Assembly (NCBI GenBank): GCA_022925895.1
Contig: JAKSYS010000421.1
Coordinates: forward strand, 1-53,995
Source: Fragilaria crotonensis
Taxonomy: Eukaryota > Bacillariophyta > Fragilariophyceae > Fragilariales > Fragilariaceae
Direction: 5' to 3'
DNA length: 53,995 bases
The position numbers and the translations under genes were made by a program. Position 1 is the first letter of the stretch, and every line of letters starts with the position of its first letter. Of the stretch, positions 32,895-44,304 are shown in pieces. The notes beneath the pieces were generated by a model that made no database searches, had not been told where the DNA came from, and saw only the letters and a program-made list of their open reading frames with translations.

Positions 32895-34989
32895 GATAAT
32901 CCGTCATACCGGACAGAATATAGTCGCCATTTTTGTCCGTTCCGAACTCGTAATTAACACCAAGATGTCGCTTTAGCCTGCCTAAGTCCGAGATAGTGAC
33001 AGAGCCAGCGACCCCCTTCTTGATTGTCTTAACGGCTGACGGAGTGCCCGTTACGATGCAGTCGTCGCAGTAAACCACCACGAGAGCTTGAAGTTCGCCA
33101 TCTGTAAACAGCATAAACAAGCACGGATCAGTTTTACACTGTATTAACCCGAGTCCGATCAATATCTTAGCAAAAGTTTCCATCCAGAGTCTCGGACTCT
33201 GAACCAATCCGTACTGTGCGCTCCGTAGCTTGATAATAAAATCACGAAGGTCCTTTCCTTTACTTAGGAAGTATTCCAACAGCCCTTCAGGTAGCTCGAT
33301 AAAAATGTCTTGATCCATAAGAGCATTTAAGAAAGCAGCTTCAACATCAATCATGTCCGTTACCCAATAATCTTTCTTACGTCCGTTTGCCAGTGTGATG
33401 CATAATACAAGTCTGATGGTGGGATTCGACGCAAGTGGCGAGTAAGAGTCATTGAAATCTACGCCAGGTACCTGCTCGTAGCCCAGTATGACTGATCGTG
33501 ACTTCTTAGTCCCGTCCGTCTTCTCCTTAAATATCCAGCGAGTTCGCAGTGTCTTACGGCCTTGCGGTAGCATGCTTCGACGTAGGAATTCCCAGGCGTT
33601 ACGCTTCAGGAAATTCTCGAGTTCCGAATGCATCGACTTTATCCATAGAGGGTCGTTTTGCTTAACTAAATCCTTGTAGTTCTTTGGTACTCCCAACTGT
33701 GGATCCGATTGCAACGTCGCACTTAGTATCGTCTCGCATAGAACAGACATCGCAGCAACGTCCATGTCCGGCATAGCTGCTCTCGCCGTCTTCGATCTCG
33801 TATGCGCTGGCGAGAATGAGGCAGCCAAATTCCTCCGTGCAGGCACATCGACGAAAGCTGGCGCGTTTGGTATGACATCCTCCGCGACCGATCCAGGCGT
33901 AGCGGCAGGAATGTCCAGAAGATCATCAACATCACGAACGTCAGTATCTTCAACATAAGGAACAATCGCAGAAGCAGGCACAATGACCGAACTGTCCTCG
34001 AGAATCTTCAACTGTTCAAACAGAGGTAGGTCATCCGTAGCACTGATTCGTCCATGCCACTCCATCCACTGATGCACGTCACGAGACAAAATGGTCTGCT
34101 TAGTCGCAGGGTTATAAAACTTATAAGTGTCGCCAGAATGGTCATCCGAATATCCGACAAAGATGCACTTAAATGATTTCGGATCCAACTTAGCCTTGAG
34201 CTTCGACCGATTCGTGATGTACGCGACACGTCCGAAAGGTTGCAAATAGTCCAGAATACGGTTCTTCTTACCCTCCGCACCGTACCACAAAGTATACGGG
34301 TCATCGGACGCTCCCTTCTTAGGTAGTGAATTGCCCAGCTTGGTAACCGTGTTAATTGCCTCCGGCCACAACAATGCCTGGGTCTCCAAAGAAAGTTTCG
34401 CACAGTACATAGTAGCGAAAGCACGATTACGACATGTCACGAAGCTCCGTTCCACGACACCGTTCATCTGGGGAGTGTTAGGAGCAGTCATTTCAAGTAT
34501 GACATCATATTCCACACAAAGCTCCTGTACATAAGACTCATTTTCTCCAGCATTGTCGCAGCGCAAGAATTTGCAGGGCTTTCCAGCGGCTTTATTAGCC
34601 TTAAGTAATTTCGCCAACGGAATCTGAATTCCACTCTTCTTAGGAAGAAAACAGTCCCAACTGAATTTCGAAAAGTCGTCCACGATCCGAAGCCAGTACT
34701 TATTTTGATTCAGCGAGTCGGCGTATGGTCCCGAAATGTCCAAAAAGAGTCTTTCTCCGGGAACCTTCGCCTTCGTCAACGTAGACTTTGGAACTGCTTT
34801 GGCTCGTGCCTTAGCAAGTGCACACGATCCACATGGTTGAACCGAACCCGTCAAAATCCAATCGTGTTGCGCCGCCATAGCCTTCACAGTCCGAGTGTCA
34901 GGATGACCGAGCAGTCCGTGAGCAACATTGATATCAAGAGTCACAGGACTTGCAGTTAAACTATTTACTGTAAGGTGTTCCTCCGGCAC
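32818..34989 (-). pseudogene. Copia integrase and reverse transcriptase
   Basis: This 723-codon open frame starts with the GAG-pre-integrase zinc region (H-x3-LGH ... CGSC). The integrase core has its catalytic Asp in FLDISGPY, Asp in RCDNAGEN and Glu in GVVERSF. The copia RT follows from about 33620, with TRWIFKEK, DVEAAFLNA and the active site Tyr-Cys-Asp-Asp at 33072-33061 (Val is more usual than Cys). The frame ends near 32818 just before RNase H. This single long frame is intact, in contrast to the gag and RNase H ends. Confidence 0.95.
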
Positions 34990-35345
34990 CGTTGTCCTCG
35001 TACCTCAAAGTAACACAATTTGTCCGAGGCATTCATTTTGAATCGTACCGGTTCAGTAGACATTGGAGCATCCCAGACAAATTCGTCACGCGAGACCGAA
35101 GTGAGACTCCAATTCTTTTCGATGAGCTGGCGAAAACTGACAATATGTTTCGTAAACTCAGGCGCATAGTACACATCTGTGAAGTAAACCAACTTGCCGT
35201 CATTGTCCAACAGTGTCACCGTACCTTGTCCAAATGTCTCAATCATGTCACCGTTTCCGATTTCGATCTTGCGGTTTGATGGACGCATATCAGTCATATG
35301 ACTGTTGTCGTAACGCCCGAAGTGGCACCCGAATCCAGTAACCAT
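34990..35345 (-). pseudogene. Copia aspartic protease region
   Basis: WLLDSGATS, the copia protease active site, is encoded at about 35344-35318 (DSGAT at 35335-35321). It is followed after a frame change by SHMTD, IEIGNGD and GQGTVTLL, the usual copia downstream motifs, and by VYYAPEFTKHIVSFRQL. The frame breaks right after the active site, so a continuous protease is not encoded. Confidence 0.8.
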
Positions 35346-35379
35346 TCCTCGATACCATTCGTACAGGAAGCATCCGCAG

Positions 35380-36677
35380 TTCCGACAAAATCCCTTGTCA
35401 CGGAGTAGCCGGCATAATGATCGATAGGGTGGTTAATGACCGTAATGGTCGTAGCTCGACAAATTTCGTACCAGAGTCCTCCGCGACAATGGTAGGAATT
35501 TCAAAATGGGGGATCGTGCCGTCGGACCTGACTCCAATGACTCCACATATTTCTCCAAAATCAAAAAACTCAGAATCGTCCCAATCGTTGGTCCTGTCGC
35601 CGTTCCTCGCCTCCTGACCGCCATTGTCGTCGCCGATCTCCGTAACGAAGCGAGCGACGCCCACAAACATAGCCATATCAGCTGTAGCTTCTTCACCCTT
35701 GACTTTATCCTTCTTGGGTTTAGGACACTTGTTAGAATAGTGCCCTTTTTCGCCGCAATTGTAGCACGTGACGTGAGACTTGTCAGCGGTGCCTTTGCCC
35801 TTTCCGGATGCGCCATTCCTTCGGTTGCCTTCGAGGTGCAGTCAGCCGCTTTGTGGCCAATCTTGCCACAATTCCTGCAGGTTCCTTTGAACTTCTTGAA
35901 TGGATGTTTGTTCGCATTCGCCAACAAAGCAGACTCCGAAGTGGACTTGCCCTTCACCTTCACCAAAGACTTATACTGGAGAACAATCTCCTTTCTGAGC
36001 TTGGTAAGCGAAGTCTCTGCAAGTTCGCCGCGAAACTTCACCACCACCGGATCGTATCCCGAAGACATCGCGTTCATGATGTGGGCTTTCATTTGTAGTT
36101 CGTCCTTCTCATACTTCGTGTTGATCCTGCCAATGCGCATGTTTAGATGATCCAAGTCGTTAAACCACAACTCGGGGTCACGCTTGACTTCCACCAACTT
36201 GCATGCGCTGAAAGCCTCCGCGAGATCTGGATAGTTCTCTTCCGCGTCCGTAGAGCAATACTTCTCCTGCAAGATCGTCCAAGCCATGAAAGGATCGCCG
36301 GCGCTGCGCTCAATCAAAGCGTAGGCTTTATCCGAGCAGCTAGCAACAAGGTAAGTCCAAGCGGCCGCACGTGCGCTGTACTTCCTGTTCTCCGCAGTCG
36401 TAGGCGTACGAGTCGTCGAAGCAGCACGAAGAGGTGCTCCGGTCGCATCCACGTCACCGCCAGTCAACAGCGCGCCCAGCACGACGACTTCGCCGTTCTC
36501 GAACTCTTCAGCAGTCAACCCAGTGGCCGTAGGTGCCTTGGTGAGAGCGAGGAGGAAGCCCTTCGAACCGGCGAGAGCGATCGTCTTCCCTTCCCAGGAC
36601 CTGAACTTCGTCTCATCGCCGTCGAAGGCGAATGCCCTGATCGTAGACCCGAACGTAGCTTCCTTCTGCTCTTCCAT
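35380..36677 (-). pseudogene. Copia gag with two CCHC zinc knuckles
   Basis: Translation starts at ATG 36677 and follows copia Gag layout: a DUF4219/UBN2-like capsid region (W at FRSWEG, LEEKY-like ILQEKYCST), then the first knuckle CRNCGKIGHKAADC (about 35885-35844). A one-base loss near 35821 shifts the frame; in the next frame a second knuckle CYNCGEKGHYSNKC follows (about 35770-35729), then a Lys-rich and an acidic segment to the protease. The protein would form the particle and bind element RNA. Confidence 0.85.
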
Positions 36678-36707
36678 CGTTACAATCTAACTGATCGTTT
36701 TAAAACG

Positions 36708-37265
36708 TGTTAAACAATTCAACAATACCGTAGACTCTTAATCCAGTAGTTCTCCTAGACACTACTAAATACCGTTTTCGAATATTGTGAGATCTAGAAT
36801 TACATTTTCTAGATCGATTCCAATCTTGTTCTTGGACTCCAAAAGCTCCCAAGATTGAACACACATCCCATCCAACAAAACAACACAAACACAAGATTGC
36901 TTTCCTTAAGTCCGAGTTGGAACAAGACCAACTCCAAGACCGAAAGCAAACCAAGTTCATCAACCCAGTCTCCAAATCCCAAGAGACATATGCCTAATAA
37001 GGCTTTCATACAGTTCCAGCCTTCAAGGCATATCTCCTTATGTCAGGTCTTGGTCTTGTACTTCTTTGAACCTTTGCCCACAATCGTCCAACCAAGATCC
37101 TCCTCTTGATAGACATTGCTGGACGTCGATCCGCACGAACAATTAGTTTCACTACAGTCGTACTTTGGTACAGTCGTACTGTCGAGCTCGATATCGTTGT
37201 CGCGTCGTACGGTCGTACCGTCGATTCCACCAACAGTACCAACGGTAGCACAGTATGATCTGACA
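36708..37265 (-). repeat. Copia 5' LTR
   Basis: This is the upstream LTR for the minus-strand element. On the minus strand it begins TGTCAGATCATACTG and ends GAATTGTTTAACA. Directly inside it, at 36696-36707, lies the 12-bp palindrome CGTTTTAAAACG, where a tRNA primer-binding site would be expected; I do not recognise a standard initiator-Met tRNA match. Confidence 0.95.
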
Positions 37266-37331
37266 AATCATGACATCACAGAACTGATGAATTCAGGGAC
37301 TTGCGGAAATCCTTCATACTGGGGTTAGGGA

Positions 37332-37781
37332 TAACCGTTTTCACCGTTAAATTTATTTCAACTCATCATACACAACGTTTACTTAAAAAAACGTTTCGCG
37401 AGCGCTGCAGATACAGTCTCACCGCTTCTTCGAATGGAAAAGTTCCTTGAAATAACCAATCTTGTTCGAACATCATTTTTCGATACCTCAACTGACTGCA
37501 TCATCATTTCAATCACTTGACACCTAACGCTTGTATATGCATGATAGCTTGTAGCAACAAGGAAGGGATGTGCTTCCTTGTTGAAATTCACTGGCAGGAG
37601 CTCATCATGGCGGATTAGCGGAAGTAGTGCTCTAGATGATAAAGGAGCGACCACTGCTGACAGATCTCAATACTATGTCTCCTCGATGACATCAAATATA
37701 CGTTGAAGCATTCTATGTCTACTTGACAAAGACCGTCAACAAGAGGATCGTACTGATGGCACTGTACTTCGTAATCTTTTT
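37332..37781. other. Spacer between LINE B remnant and GT61-like gene
   Basis: No gene or repeat is seen. Because the next gene is on the minus strand, this stretch should contain its 3' untranslated region. Confidence 0.4.
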
Positions 37782-39523
37782 CTACAAAATTTGTTCAGAG
37801 ATAATGTCCAACTCATGAGCCACCAGCTTGACAAGGATGTCAATGTCAGTGACCGTGTTCATGGTCCTCGCAGGCAGCCAGTGACTGCGTACCCACGCCA
37901 TGTTATTGAAGAGGTCCCAATCCAGCATTGCTGGACCACCAGTTACGCTATTATCTTCCCTGCCACCGTCTTCCACAAAGTCCAGCACAACAGACGAGCC
38001 ATGTGGTAGGTTACGGCTCCGCCGCCACATGCTGTGACATAGATGGCGCTCTCGGACGCAATTCGGACCTGTTCTTGGAGAGACTTGTTGGCAAAATCGA
38101 CCTTCTGTACAATTACTTTTGAACCAAATGCGTCGCGTATCGCAAGAATTTGAGGACCGAAATCGTAACTGCGAGTGATAGTTCGGGAAGTACTGGCAGC
38201 AATTGTGATTGTATAGGGTTCAACACTCGCCAATTTCTTGACATCCAGTCCAATGTTGGTAACCATGAAATTTCGAAATTCATACAACATGGAACTCCGT
38301 CCATGGTTGTGCAAGGACTCATAGTCCTCTCGTGACCAACCGTGCAGTTTATAACCAAGATCCGTTAGCATTCCCAATCCTGCCGCTCCCTGCGATGCAC
38401 AGACTAGTTTCGAATGGTTGTGTTTGGTTTTAAAGATAAAATCTTGATTGGTTGAAGAATTGGCAGCCATCAATCCGAATAGCGGTAGGAACTTGCTGTA
38501 CATGCGTCTACACACTGCCTTCTTGGCTGCGTTCATGTCACACGTCGCCCACATGCCTGGTCCTGGCAAGACATAACGCATGAGTAATGGTTGAAATCCA
38601 TCGTCGTGGTAAAGACTTAGGGTACGTAGAAGAGTGAATATCGGCAAGAAGTCGTCCCAAACGAGGTGACCTGCGTGAAACAGCAAAGTTAGTTCGTATT
38701 GAAGCATGTACAGAAGGTGGCTTCTGGCTGACATTATAATTAGGTGCCAAAGCGAAACCAACCACACGCATTTTCACAAAATCATACCTGGGTTCTGAGC
38801 AAAGAAGGAATGATAGGGCACCCAGACCACGTCGTCGTCCAGTGCATAATAATCGTCCTCCAAGGCACCTCGAACAACTTTGGGAAACCAACGAAGCCGC
38901 GGAACACCACTTGACCAAGTCCATTTGGTATTGATTCCACCTATAGCAACACCGACATCTTCGTCCATGTCACTGGACGAAAATGCAAAGTTATTCTTTC
39001 CGATCGCTTGTTGCAATTGAGCATCTTCATTCGATTGATAAATGACGAATTCCTTCTCTACAGTATCAAAACAAAAATGCCGAAATTTACAGGATCGATG
39101 AATCCATGCATTCTCTCGAAAGTTTTCGCCCACGCATTGTATTGAGGAGTGTATCGAATTCGTGGCAGAGGCACGACGATGGTATATAGGATAGCCATTG
39201 AATGTCCCGTCGGGTTCACCTTGATTTCGTCTCTTTCTCACTCTAATTTCTTTCCGAGTGCTGCTTACATTCGTCCCAGGAGTGCTTCTTCTTTGTGGGA
39301 ACAATACAGTCGTTGCCGACAATCTTGCTGTAGCGATTGTAACCTCATCACTGGCTGGAACCCATGTCGATGACTGTAAACTCCCATGGAAGGATATCGG
39401 AACCAACAACACCTGAACCACGATAAGTACTGCAAGTATACATGCGAGAGTCTGAGGCGAGGAGGGATGGCACGAGCTCCGCCGTTGTGGCGCAGCTACC
39501 GTCGACGACATTGTCATTGCCAC
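37782..39523 (-). CDS. GT61/DUF563-type glycosyltransferase, two exons, one apparent frameshift
   Basis: Exon 1 runs from ATG 39523 to 38788, exon 2 from 38670 down to a stop at 37782. The N-terminus has a short cytosolic tail and one membrane segment (about residues 26-48), giving a type II Golgi topology. The joined exons read QNPGHLVWDDFLPIF, a hallmark of the family, then GAAGLGM, YEFRNFM and YVTACGGGAVT, equivalent to the C-terminal nucleotide-sugar-binding motif. Right after this, a missing C near 38009-38012 shifts the frame to LPHGSSVVLDFVED and SHWLP, the usual C-terminus; as written, the frame would end at 37943. The enzyme should transfer a sugar to glycans in the secretory pathway. 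The substrate is unknown and the family assignment is from motif recall. Confidence 0.65.
38671..38787 (-). other. 117-bp GT-AG intron in the GT61-like gene
   Basis: On the minus strand the donor is CCCAG/GTATGA and the acceptor TTTCACGCAG/GTCACC. Splicing restores the continuous reading NPGHLVWDDF across the junction. The intron itself contains an in-frame extension that would otherwise disrupt this motif. Confidence 0.85.
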
Positions 39524-42500
39524 ATGAAGTAATTACGGTAGGTACATTCGCACATCATCGTAGTATCCGCTCTCTACGAGAGGAATAAATGTTGTATGAC
39601 TGCTCGTCACGCAGGTCACTGGTCACTGGTCATGGGTCAAGGGATGATAGGGTTCGGGTTAACGGAACCTGTCGACGCGCATGTCGGCATAAGGTTCGGG
39701 TTAAGAACCAGGACGTAACCGTTACGGGGTACGCCCCAGTAGGTAAGTGTCTAGTACGACACTGACTACTGCTTAGTGTGTCTATAAACGGTACAAGCAT
39801 AAGCATAGTACTTGGACGAATTAAATAACGAAGAGTACCTGGACGATTTGAGAAACGAGTGATTGCACAATATTCATTCACTAAGATCGACAATTGCACC
39901 AACTACAGAGTTGAACTATGCCCCAAAATATATTGGGTTACCGTAGCCTGTTTGTTTTGAAGAGGTCGTGTTCAAAAGATAACTTGACTTAAAATGTTGG
40001 ATATTTTTTTACGCATCGGAATTTTTGCTTCGTTATTTAATTGTACTTTTTTTGTATCGTGTGAACAAAAGGAAGGAAAGACTGTAGAGCTTCTTCGGCC
40101 CTGTCATTACTTGTTCGCAGGCCGAAAATGCTATGTACTGTCAAAGGCGTTGTCTAATATCTGAGTTTTTCACTTCGAGCGGCAACCGCTAAGTCGACAT
40201 GGTCAAAGTCTTTTTTGAACATTGAAGAACGTTGCATGACTCGTTTTCTTCATCCTACGACACTTTCCATACAAAAAAGCTCATGCTACTAATTTTATCG
40301 CATTATTTGCTGCAAAAAACCAGAGTTTAATTTCGAACTTGAAGTAATTAATTGTGTCCAGATAAACAGCAATTCGAACTTGTTCCATCGTGAATGGATC
40401 ACATCCAAGATAGCAGATTCGTAGCAAATACACTTGCGATGAATTTGCATCTGTACCAAAAACATCATACCAACTTGAGATTGTTACAAGGGACTCAATT
40501 TGCCGCATTAGTGACTGAACTGTCCAGGTACTATGTTTAAAAAAAATCTCAAAAAATAAATTTAGATTGATCACAACTTCATCAATATAGGTCGTATCCT
40601 CCCTTTGTGTAGCTGAAAAGAAAGCAGGTTATTAGATCTATCATTTGGTACCGTTAGAAGTTGGTCATGAAGTGTGCAAATTTTGCGAATAATTTTTGCG
40701 GTCCAGCTACTATGCTTATGCTTGTACAGCAATACAATGCTGTCTACCGCTACAGACAACGATACGTATACTATCTGTCGGTCTATCGCTACATAAATGT
40801 GCGAGGGACTGACTAGTAATAATATTGCTTTGGTCATAGTGGGCACTGTCTAATAGTTTATCGTTATGTACGGTAACGATAGACTCAGACGTGCACGGAC
40901 TATGGCCGGGCAGAGGAAGTGATGTGCAAAAAGTACTGCTGTACTGATTGCCGTGTTGTGTGCTGTCGTAATAGTGAGTACCGTCGTACTGACTACTGAT
41001 ATATGTACAGTATGGTGAGGTTGACAATTTGATGACCGGCAGTAAAAATTCGTCATGGTCAATTTCATTCATGATGTGCAATATTCACAGTATGTGCAGA
41101 AAAAGGGTAAGTGGCACTAAAATGAGTAATTTCGACAATTGTGAGAAGAGTGAGGAGGGGCAACAGATGAGAGGTCTGAATGAAGGGGAGTGTTCCTGGG
41201 AACAATGAGGAACACTCCTCGTTTCTCGGAGACGTCGTTTCGTGCCGCGGTGTGGTCGTCGGTACACGAGGCGTTGAGTCTCGTTTGAAAATGAGTGTTC
41301 AATCTCATGGGATGAGATGAACATGAAATTCAAACGACGAGAGATTTGATTCCAGTCGTGCAGTGTCGCACTGGTTACTGGAGCACGGATGCAATGTTTT
41401 ACTGTGCACACGGGCGACAGTTAGGGATCGGGATAGATGTAAAAATATATAGGGCGATACTGGAAGTCTGTCAAGGGTCTCGTGGCATCTCGTTATGCAT
41501 ATACTGATGTATGTCTACAGATACGTATATACATAAAATACAATACTCCAGTACATCACAGACAATAACGAGTATCATACTCCAGTACTAGAGTTGTAGT
41601 TGAGTTCCAGTACTCCAATGCAGACCGGTACTGTTGTGTCGTAAAATAATGTTATGGCTGGAGAGAATGTTGTTTAATTGCCTCTTTGCAAAGCCACCTG
41701 TGCCCTTTGCTTCAGTATACCTCGAGCCTTTGACTTTGAATCTTTCACAAGAAGGTTGTTGGAAAGATATTCTCTGGTTTACGGTAGGGGGTGAAAATTG
41801 AAGGTCTTGAGGGCCTTGGATCTGACAGTCATCAGGGGTTGCTTCTGCAGAATTGATTGGCAGCATAATAGTGGTGTAATTGAGCCAAGTGCTCCTTTTG
41901 GACCTCACCAAGCCTGCTGTACTGTAAAGTCAAGTCTTGGTCACCATTGTATAGCTAGACAACCTCAGACGTCGATAAGGTACTGCCCCTGTTGTCAGTG
42001 GGGGGTAATATTGGAGGGATACACATTTCAAGAGGAATCATGCCGGTCGGATGACAAAGTGTATTGTACACCCTCCACCCTCCAGCACAATGTCAGATGT
42101 AACGCGGGCTGCGAATTGCGCTCAATCAACAATCAACTATCACATGTGTTAGATGAGTTGCACGGCGCAGCAGCCAGTAGCCAGTACAAATAATAGTACC
42201 ACTGGCCACTGACTACCGGTGACGAAATAAATGCAGTAGAATGCTGTACTCCCGTACTAGGAACTGTGAATCCATTTGGAAATGTGACTACGTACAACGT
42301 CACACATGTACGGATATCAGAGCACAAGATCCGATTAACTGGCACTTTAATTTCGTAATCGTGACATCATAGGAATCCTGGAAATCTGGGGTGTAATTTT
42401 TGCAAACCGAATTTCCGCACATACATGTGTGTTACTTTAACCGTTTGCCAAAATCGACGCCAGCCCGGTTGCCACATATTAGTTTGAAAAGTTCAAACTG

Positions 42501-42891
42501 CTCATTGTGTCTGCTAGTACTACATTTAAATGCTCATTTTTTGCACCAATTCATTACTGTTGCGGCTTTTGCTGCTGCTTTTGCTGCTGCTCAATACGTC
42601 GGCGTTGTTCCTTATTGTTGTTATTGCATCATTGTTGTTGCGAAGGACTAGCTGACAATCATCTTTGACGAACCGCCGAACCGACACCAGTTGTGACGCT
42701 GCGATAGCCACTACCTGTCATACATCAGGAGTGGTGGTTGCGCTCGCAATTTTGGTTCGGTGGTGGAGTTTGCGCTCGCAACAAGGAACCGCCAAACCCA
42801 CATTAGTTGCGACGTGGCTATCGTGGTTTTGGTTTGGAATAGAGACCGATTGTGACGTGTAACAATACTGCTAGGTACTATTTTCCGCATC
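39524..42891. other. Long non-coding region
   Basis: Apart from the inverted-repeat element at 39791-40727 I see no supported gene. Open frames on both strands (for example 40716-41081 and 41085-41411 minus, 41798-42193 plus) have no recognisable motif. GTAC-centred words are frequent at 40890-41010 and 41500-41640. At 42660-42840 two diverged copies of a sequence containing GAACCGCC...CGATAGCC/GGCTATCG are present. Confidence 0.45.
39791..40727. mobile_element. Non-autonomous element with 27-bp terminal inverted repeats
   Basis: The terminus GTACAAGCATAAGCATAGTA followed by CTTGGAC (39791-39817) matches the complement of 40701-40727 at 25 of 27 positions. A shorter subterminal motif AGTACCTGGAC recurs just inside the left end (about 39833-39843) and, inverted, at about 40525-40535. 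The 937-bp interior is non-coding. No target-site duplication was found. Confidence 0.5.
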
Positions 42892-44304
42892 ATGTTTCCA
42901 AATCCGAGTAATGACATTGCTCGTATCGCTCTAAAGAGGAGGACGTCCTCGTCTCGCACAGCGGTTCTACTCATGGGTGACTCCCCAAGACTTTTTCCCG
43001 CGTCATCATTTACGGAGAACAACAAGCTGTGCCCGAATGTTGACGAATCTGTTCGGGAGGGGGTATCGAATGGGAATACCGGGAAGGCAGTGAAGACCGC
43101 AAATGGCGTTGGGAACAACGGCGGCATCGCTGATGCTGCCGCCGCAAAAACAAGCAAGGCTCTCGATAACAATGTTCTTGTTCTGAAAAACAAGAAGTGC
43201 CCTGACATCTATATCGCGAAACGTCGTGCAAAACGTCGTGCGAGCAAGAAGACGAGCACGGCCACCCGGAAAGCAACTGATCACAAAGAACAGGAGTGCA
43301 CCCAGAAAAGGAAGAGCCATTGTATTGATGGCGTCGGGCAACACCTTCCCCATCGCTCACCCAGGGAGTGTCTACCGTCACAGGAAGAAATGCTGTCTTC
43401 AAGGTGGCGCGCTCCGTGGCCCAAAGATACCGGTGGAGGCGCGAGGCAAAATAATCACATTCATGATCATTTCATAATTGCTCATCCTCATACTTGCAAG
43501 GACGTGAACAATCAGAACAATCAGAACAGTCATCGCACATTGCACACCGCCATTGCCATGAACGAACCCGAATTCCATCGCAGACTCGAAGCAGTTGATA
43601 CCAATGCCAATGTGAATGACTCATCTTCAGCTCCAGCTGCTAAAAAGGCAAAAGGCGCCGCGCGCATTTTGACCTTTAGCGTATCTCATTCTCCAGTTCA
43701 AGTGCAAGTTCTCTCCACGCAGACGCTTTACGATTTAGTTGATGTTATCTGTCGAGAAACGACGATTGGAAGAAACGAATCAGCCGATGCTCACATGTGG
43801 AACATTCGTCTCCTGCCGGGAAGGAGAGTCTACGAATCTGGAGATTTTCCTTGTCAATCGGAACGTCGTGCCAACAGGACAATGCTTTCTGATTTGGCTT
43901 TGGTGCCGAAGACGACCACCATGATTTTTAATTATGACTATGGAGACGATTTGGAGTACAAAATTACTTGCGAAGAAACAAATGGCAATACTGGTGATAC
44001 CGATCCTGTCGGTGTGGATGAGTCCTTGTTTCCTCGTCGCAAACCAACGGTTGCGCCGAATGGATACATTCTATACGATGCGCAGGATGTCGATCTCAAT
44101 GCCCTTTTCCCAACCTTCAATGGATGGGCATTTCAAGACCAAGACGCTCCTCCGGTTGAGTTGAATCTCTTCCAGGCGGGTGGAAAACAGAACCATGGTT
44201 ACGTCCAGAAAGATAAGGATGGGCTCATTCACATGATTTTTCTGCCATGTCAGGCCGGTGATGATTTGTCGGTCTATCTTCATTGCTTCGACTACGCTTC
44301 ACAG
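42892..44304 (+). CDS. pRiA4b ORF-3-like domain protein, C-terminus replaced by LINE D
   Basis: An open frame runs from ATG 42892 without a stop into LINE D, ending at 44617-44619. The first 220 residues are low-complexity and basic and may not be translated; an internal ATG at 43558 (MNEPEF) is a plausible start. The domain from about 43668 to 43990 reads ILTFSVSHSP, LYDLVDVICRE, HMWNI and FNYDYGDDLEYKI, matching the pRiA4b ORF-3-like family (also called IS1096 TnpR-like), whose biochemical function is not established. After about 44300 the residues belong to a LINE, so the native C-terminus is lost or lies elsewhere. Possibly a broken host gene. Confidence 0.5.

Larger units (their letters stand above)
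31488..37265 (-). mobile_element. Complete Ty1/copia LTR retrotransposon inserted in LINE B
   Basis: Two 558-bp direct LTRs (31488-32045 and 36708-37265, TG...CA ends) flank gag and pol on the minus strand, so transcription runs right to left. The order gag, protease, integrase, RT, RNase H is diagnostic for copia. The flanks are AATCAT on both sides (31482-31487 and 37266-37271), one base longer than the usual 5-bp duplication. LTRs differ at one base that I can see (31930 T, 37150 C), which implies recent insertion, yet gag and pol contain several one-base frameshifts. Confidence 0.97.
25613..37331 (+). mobile_element. LINE B: non-LTR retrotransposon, split by a copia insertion
   Basis: A short leader, a 1052-residue ORF1 and an endonuclease-RT ORF2 lie in order on the plus strand up to 31487. 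There the RT is cut by the copia element (31488-37265). About 60 bp of RT sequence continue after the copia (37272-37331: a GLAEILHTG segment that aligns with GISEASYRG of LINE C), and then homology ends. The RT catalytic palm, RNase H and 3' end are missing. Loss of the 3' side is not explained by ordinary LINE 5' truncation, so a later deletion is likely. Confidence 0.85.

Noticed and set aside
37272-37331. Short sequence right of the copia read as host DNA
   Set aside because: In the LINE frame it gives GLAEILHTG, aligning with GISEASYRG of LINE C, so it is better taken as the continuation of the LINE B RT.
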